Source: ECT2AJA-044 sp965262845
GTDB lineage: Bacteria; Bacteroidota; Bacteroidia; Flavobacteriales; ECT2AJA-044
Length of the DNA: 64,000 nt
Assembly (NCBI GenBank): GCA_965262845.1
Contig: CBDHFX010000002.1
Coordinates: 1,743,958-1,807,957 of the forward strand
Direction: 5' to 3'
Shown piece after piece: positions 60,980 to 64,000 of this stretch. Below the pieces are notes generated by a model, which was not told where the DNA came from, did not search any database, and saw only the letters and a program-made list of their open reading frames with translations. A program made the translations under genes and the position numbers. Each line of letters opens with the position of its first letter. Positions within the stretch are counted from its first letter, which is position 1.

Positions 60980-61877
60980 CGATTATGTTGGTATAGATTT
61001 GGGTACTTTCTAAACTGGCGTGACCTAAAAAACGGGCAATACCCTCTATGCTCATGCCTTCCTGTAAAAGATGGGTAGCCACGCTGTGTCGTAAGGTATG
61101 GGGAGTCAATTTCTTGTGCTTTAGGTGCTGGTTGTCAGTGGCCCGAAGTAAAATGCCCAGAGTATATGGAATGTAATCCCCGGTGTAGGGAAAGAGCATG
61201 CCGCTTCTTCTACTCCAGTAGCCCCGGTACTGATAAACAAAAAGCTGTATGGACCGGTACACACCTTTACTTAAAGGTACGTAACGATCCTTGTAACCCT
61301 TGGCCTGACGAACATGCAGTACTTTGCGATCCAGATCCACATCATCAAGAGCTAATTTGATGACTTCACCTCTTCTGAGCCCGCAACCATAGAGCAGATC
61401 GAGCACCAGATGTAAAATAGCTTGTCGGGGTTCGCGCGTGGCCAACCCATAATTTGAAAAAGTCGAGGGTATCGCCCCATACAACTCCCGAACCTCCTGC
61501 CGGGTAAGTACGGAAAGCCTTTCGCCATGTTGGTGGGCCAGTCGGTATCGGGTTGGACTCGGAGCCTGATCCATCCCCATATGGTGCAGACACTCGCAGA
61601 GCTTATCCACGGCATCAAAGCTCTTGTTCAGATGGGCAGTAGACAGGCCCCGGCCTGCAACCCTTTGATTGGGTCGCCTTTCTATATAGGTGTAGTAACG
61701 ATTAAGGTGGTCAGCGGTTAGCTGACTTATGTGAAAAATGCCATTTTGTTGCAGCCAACTCAAAAAGTGCCTCACCATTTTAGGATAGCCGTATACAACC
61801 ACAGCTGAAAAGCCGAGTGTTTGCAGCCATTGGGTATAGGTGCTCAAAATAGCTCTATGGTTCTCGCTTAGCTTCAT
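60969..61877 (-). CDS. Tyrosine recombinase, copy 3
   Basis: 302 residues with an intact active site (GCGLRRGEV, QAKGYKDRY, HTLRH, LGHASLES, TQIYTN). Distinct substitutions include FLSWLQQ, LYGAIPS, TGDYIPY, LQEGMS and NIIDEL. Immediately after the ATPase gene. Confidence 0.9.
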   Translation of the reverse strand: MKLSENHRAILSTYTQWLQTLGFSAVVVYGYPKMVRHFLSWLQQNGIFHISQLTADHLNRYYTYIERRPNQRVAGRGLSTAHLNKSFDAVDKLCECLHHMGMDQAPSPTRYRLAHQHGERLSVLTRQEVRELYGAIPSTFSNYGLATREPRQAILHLVLDLLYGCGLRRGEVIKLALDDVDLDRKVLHVRQAKGYKDRYVPLSKGVYRSIQLFVYQYRGYWSRRSGMLFPYTGDYIPYTLGILLRATDNQHLKHKKLTPHTLRHSVATHLLQEGMSIEGIARFLGHASLESTQIYTNIIDEL

Positions 61878-61879
61878 CT

Positions 61880-63652
61880 TTACACTTTTAGGTCATGTAT
61901 GTTTTTCCTGTTTGGTGTCGTCCTACCGTTTTTTGCAGGCGGGGTAAGGGCTGGGGCGTTAGACACCCCGTTTTGGCCAACTGACCTACTCTTTTTTGCC
62001 GGTTTAGCAGCATTTTTGGGGTTCAGCACCCCATTTTGACTAGCTGGTTTGCTGCTTTTTGCCAGTTTTACCGGTTTTTCAGGGGTAAATGCCTCATTTT
62101 GGGCCGTTTTTTCCTTCACTGAAGGCCCGGCGTAGGCTCTTCTGATGGCCGCCATGGTCTTTTTTAAGCTCTGCCCGATAGTGTTTTGCTTTTCCGAAAG
62201 CTCACTGAGGTTCGAGAACTTGTATTGATAGCCTTCCCGGTGCTTGTTGCCTCCGGTTATTTGGAGGTAGTGGAAAAGAGTGAGCTCCTGCAGGTAGCGG
62301 TTCAGTGTTCTTGGGTGTATGCGTTTGACTTTGCGTACATCCAACGCCATAAATTGGTTCGTCTTGGCCTCGTTTAGGAAGGTTTGCAACCAGTTGTAGA
62401 ACCCCCGCGCGGGGGTACTGAGCTCATCTGCCCTACGCAAGAGGCAGTTTTTGAGTAGCGAAAACGCCAGCTCAATATCGTCGGGATGAGTTTCGATATA
62501 AACTTCGCCAGTGGCCTCATCGGTCACTTCCTTTCGCTGGTATTGGAAAAAGAAGGTGATAATATCTATGAAGTTTAGCAGTAGCAGCAAGGTTTTGCGA
62601 GGGTGTGGCAGATCTTCAGGTAAGGTTATCAGGGGGGCGAAGGGGTTCACGATCCGTACGTTTTCCAAACTAGCCAACACACATTGCAGTTTGCGTTGGG
62701 TTCGGGCTATATCGCTCTCGTTTATGAGTCCGGCCCGTAGTTTTTTCTGATAGTCCATTACGTTCTCATCCTGAGTAGAGCTGTGGTTTAAATGCAGACA
62801 CAAAAACGGCAGACTCAGTTGATCATAGCTCTTTTCGGAGTAGGCACAGGCGATCAGGCAGAGTTTACCGGCCACCTCAAAAGTGGTGGTATGCAACATA
62901 CCGTCCTTATCCTTCGTGGCCCTTGTTTTAACCAGCCGCCCTTGTGTCTGCAGGGTAGCGAGGGGGGTTAACATCTTTTGTGTCCACTCAAGGTCTTCGA
63001 TAAACAGCACCCTGCCGTCGATCTGCTGGCTATCAAAATAGTACAGTGCGTTTTCGCTGATCTGAGTATGGAAGCTAAACCAGTTGGGTGGCAGGCATTC
63101 GGATAGTTTTTGCAGCAGATAGCTTTTGCCTATGCCACTTTTGGCCAGACAAAGCACGGAGAAGGGATTACTAAATCGGTGAGAGGCTATCGCCAAAAAG
63201 AGGATCAGGCCGTTTTCCGACTCACCCAAAATGCCCAGCCGTTCCAGATCCTTTTGCAGGTTGGTAATTAACTTCCCATTTGATAAGTACTTTTTGGCCT
63301 GCTTAGCTTCCTCTTCGCTTAGCTCAAAAGGTTGTTCGGTGTGCTCTTCCGGATACTGAAGGCGTTTGAGCTTGTAGCTCTCCAGTTGGCCGACCAGATC
63401 ATGAACTGATTTCGATACTTCCAGCAGCGGTAGCTGCCATTTATCACATAGGGTGCGGATCAGCTTATCGGTTTGCTGGTCGCTGTACAGGTCGAGCGTG
63501 GTGCGCAGGGGTGGGTAGCTCTGGTAGGTAACCCGCAGGGTGCAGATCATCCTTTCAATTTGCTGGAGGTCTACCCCACCCAGCACGTCCGCAGTGAAAA
63601 GGGAGTCGGAATAGGTAATAAATCGCGGGTTGTGTACTTGCAAATGCTTCAT
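61880..63652 (-). CDS. P-loop ATPase of the recombinase module, copy 3
   Basis: 590 residues from the ATG at 63652 (MKHLQVHNPRFITYSDSLFT), the longest of the three. Walker motifs are intact. The extra length is in the tail, which carries three related segments in a row (QNEAFTPEKPVK, QNGVLNPKNAAKPAKKS, GQNGVSNAPALTPPAK), so both the copy 1 and copy 2 versions occur together here. Confidence 0.75.
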   Translation of the reverse strand: MKHLQVHNPRFITYSDSLFTADVLGGVDLQQIERMICTLRVTYQSYPPLRTTLDLYSDQQTDKLIRTLCDKWQLPLLEVSKSVHDLVGQLESYKLKRLQYPEEHTEQPFELSEEEAKQAKKYLSNGKLITNLQKDLERLGILGESENGLILFLAIASHRFSNPFSVLCLAKSGIGKSYLLQKLSECLPPNWFSFHTQISENALYYFDSQQIDGRVLFIEDLEWTQKMLTPLATLQTQGRLVKTRATKDKDGMLHTTTFEVAGKLCLIACAYSEKSYDQLSLPFLCLHLNHSSTQDENVMDYQKKLRAGLINESDIARTQRKLQCVLASLENVRIVNPFAPLITLPEDLPHPRKTLLLLLNFIDIITFFFQYQRKEVTDEATGEVYIETHPDDIELAFSLLKNCLLRRADELSTPARGFYNWLQTFLNEAKTNQFMALDVRKVKRIHPRTLNRYLQELTLFHYLQITGGNKHREGYQYKFSNLSELSEKQNTIGQSLKKTMAAIRRAYAGPSVKEKTAQNEAFTPEKPVKLAKSSKPASQNGVLNPKNAAKPAKKSRSVGQNGVSNAPALTPPAKNGRTTPNRKNIHDLKV

Positions 63653-64000
63653 CGCCTCGTGGTTTTTTGGGTTCGATCCGAAGGCGAAATAACAAAGGGA
63701 AAATGGCTCGGGGCAAATAAAGAAATGAACAAAAGGTGGCCGGCGGGAGCCGGCCATCGCCCCCCGCTCGGCGCGCCCGGCCGCTCGCCAGCAAGGGGGT
63801 GGGCCGGCCCGGTTTCCCGGGCCCTCTTTTCTCTCTTTTTTTAGATCTTGGGCTGGCCCTAAGGGCCAGGTGTCGAATTTTCCGGACCGACAGACTCGGA
63901 AAAGGACTTTTTATGCTCCAAAACGACAAAAAAAGAAAAGCTCCGCTGCGCGCGGAGCCTTTCCCCAGTTAAATATAAAAACCATGCGCCTATCCGGCGC
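63653..64000 (-). promoter_or_regulatory. Structured leader of ATPase module copy 3 (partial)
   Basis: Same hairpin set: GGCCGGC-TCCC-GCCGGCC, GGCCCGG-GAAA-CCGGGCC, GGCCC / GGGCC, the terminator-like hairpin at 63928-63958, and GCGCC-GGATA-GGCGC at the very edge of the window. The loop of the last differs again from the other copies while the stem is kept. Confidence 0.55.
63928..63958 (-). terminator. Intrinsic-terminator-like hairpin in module leader copy 3
   Basis: GCTCCGC / GCGGAGC stem followed by TTTTCTTTTTTT on the minus strand. Confidence 0.6.

Larger units (their letters stand above)
60438..64000 (-). mobile_element. Recombinase module copy 3 (leader partly beyond window)
   Basis: Third copy of the module. 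All three genes are complete; the upstream ACAGAG site must lie past 64000. The truncated recombinase is identical in protein sequence to copy 1, whereas the full recombinase differs from both others, so the copies look mosaic. Confidence 0.68.

Overview
The window comes from a Bacteroidota chromosome. Three things point there: a secreted protein with a C-terminal type IX secretion (T9SS) type B sorting domain, promoters of the TTG / TAnnTTTG class, and a fused str-S10-spc ribosomal superoperon in which fusA runs straight into rpsJ with no tuf between. I cannot place it below phylum from this sequence alone.

Region 1 (1-13034, minus strand) is that superoperon, read from rpsL at 13034 down to secY, which runs off the left edge. 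Twenty-five genes are packed with overlaps or very short gaps, behind a recognisable promoter at 13095-13123. Region 2 (13181-24364) is ordinary chromosome: a T9SS cargo protein, a cystathionine beta-synthase-type PLP enzyme, an Oar-like TonB-dependent receptor overlapping a radical SAM gene, a UbiA-family prenyltransferase, an ATP-grasp protein, a frameshifted HiPIP-like lipoprotein, a phosphopantetheinyl transferase and a beta-carbonic anhydrase. Region 3 (24417-35752, plus strand) is an RHS locus: a 1484-residue secreted RHS/SpvB-like protein, a small exported protein, a 1941-residue RHS protein with a PKD domain and a C-terminal tip, and a small membrane protein that overlaps its stop codon and is a plausible immunity protein.

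Region 4 (35753-64000) is an accessory island directly downstream of the RHS genes. It has four kinds of part: (a) three copies of a module made of a P-loop ATPase, a complete tyrosine recombinase and a second recombinase cut down to its N-terminal domain; (b) two orphan RHS tips, each with a following exported protein that is probably its immunity partner, each pair present twice in opposite orientation; (c) fourteen copies of a short site of inverted and direct TACAGAG/CTCTGTA arms, which punctuate the island between parts; (d) long stretches of modular noncoding repeats with perfect hairpins whose stems are constant while the loops vary. Two arms of about 4.83 kb (43622-48454 and 50318-55150) form an apparently perfect inverted repeat around a 1.86 kb spacer.

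My reading is that Region 4 is a cassette-like system in which a tyrosine recombinase/ATPase module, possibly acting at the ACAGAG sites, collects and rearranges RHS toxin-immunity tips next to a full-length RHS gene. The genes, repeats and site positions are seen directly; the recombination function is inferred. The large inverted repeat could also be an assembly artefact and needs long-read confirmation.
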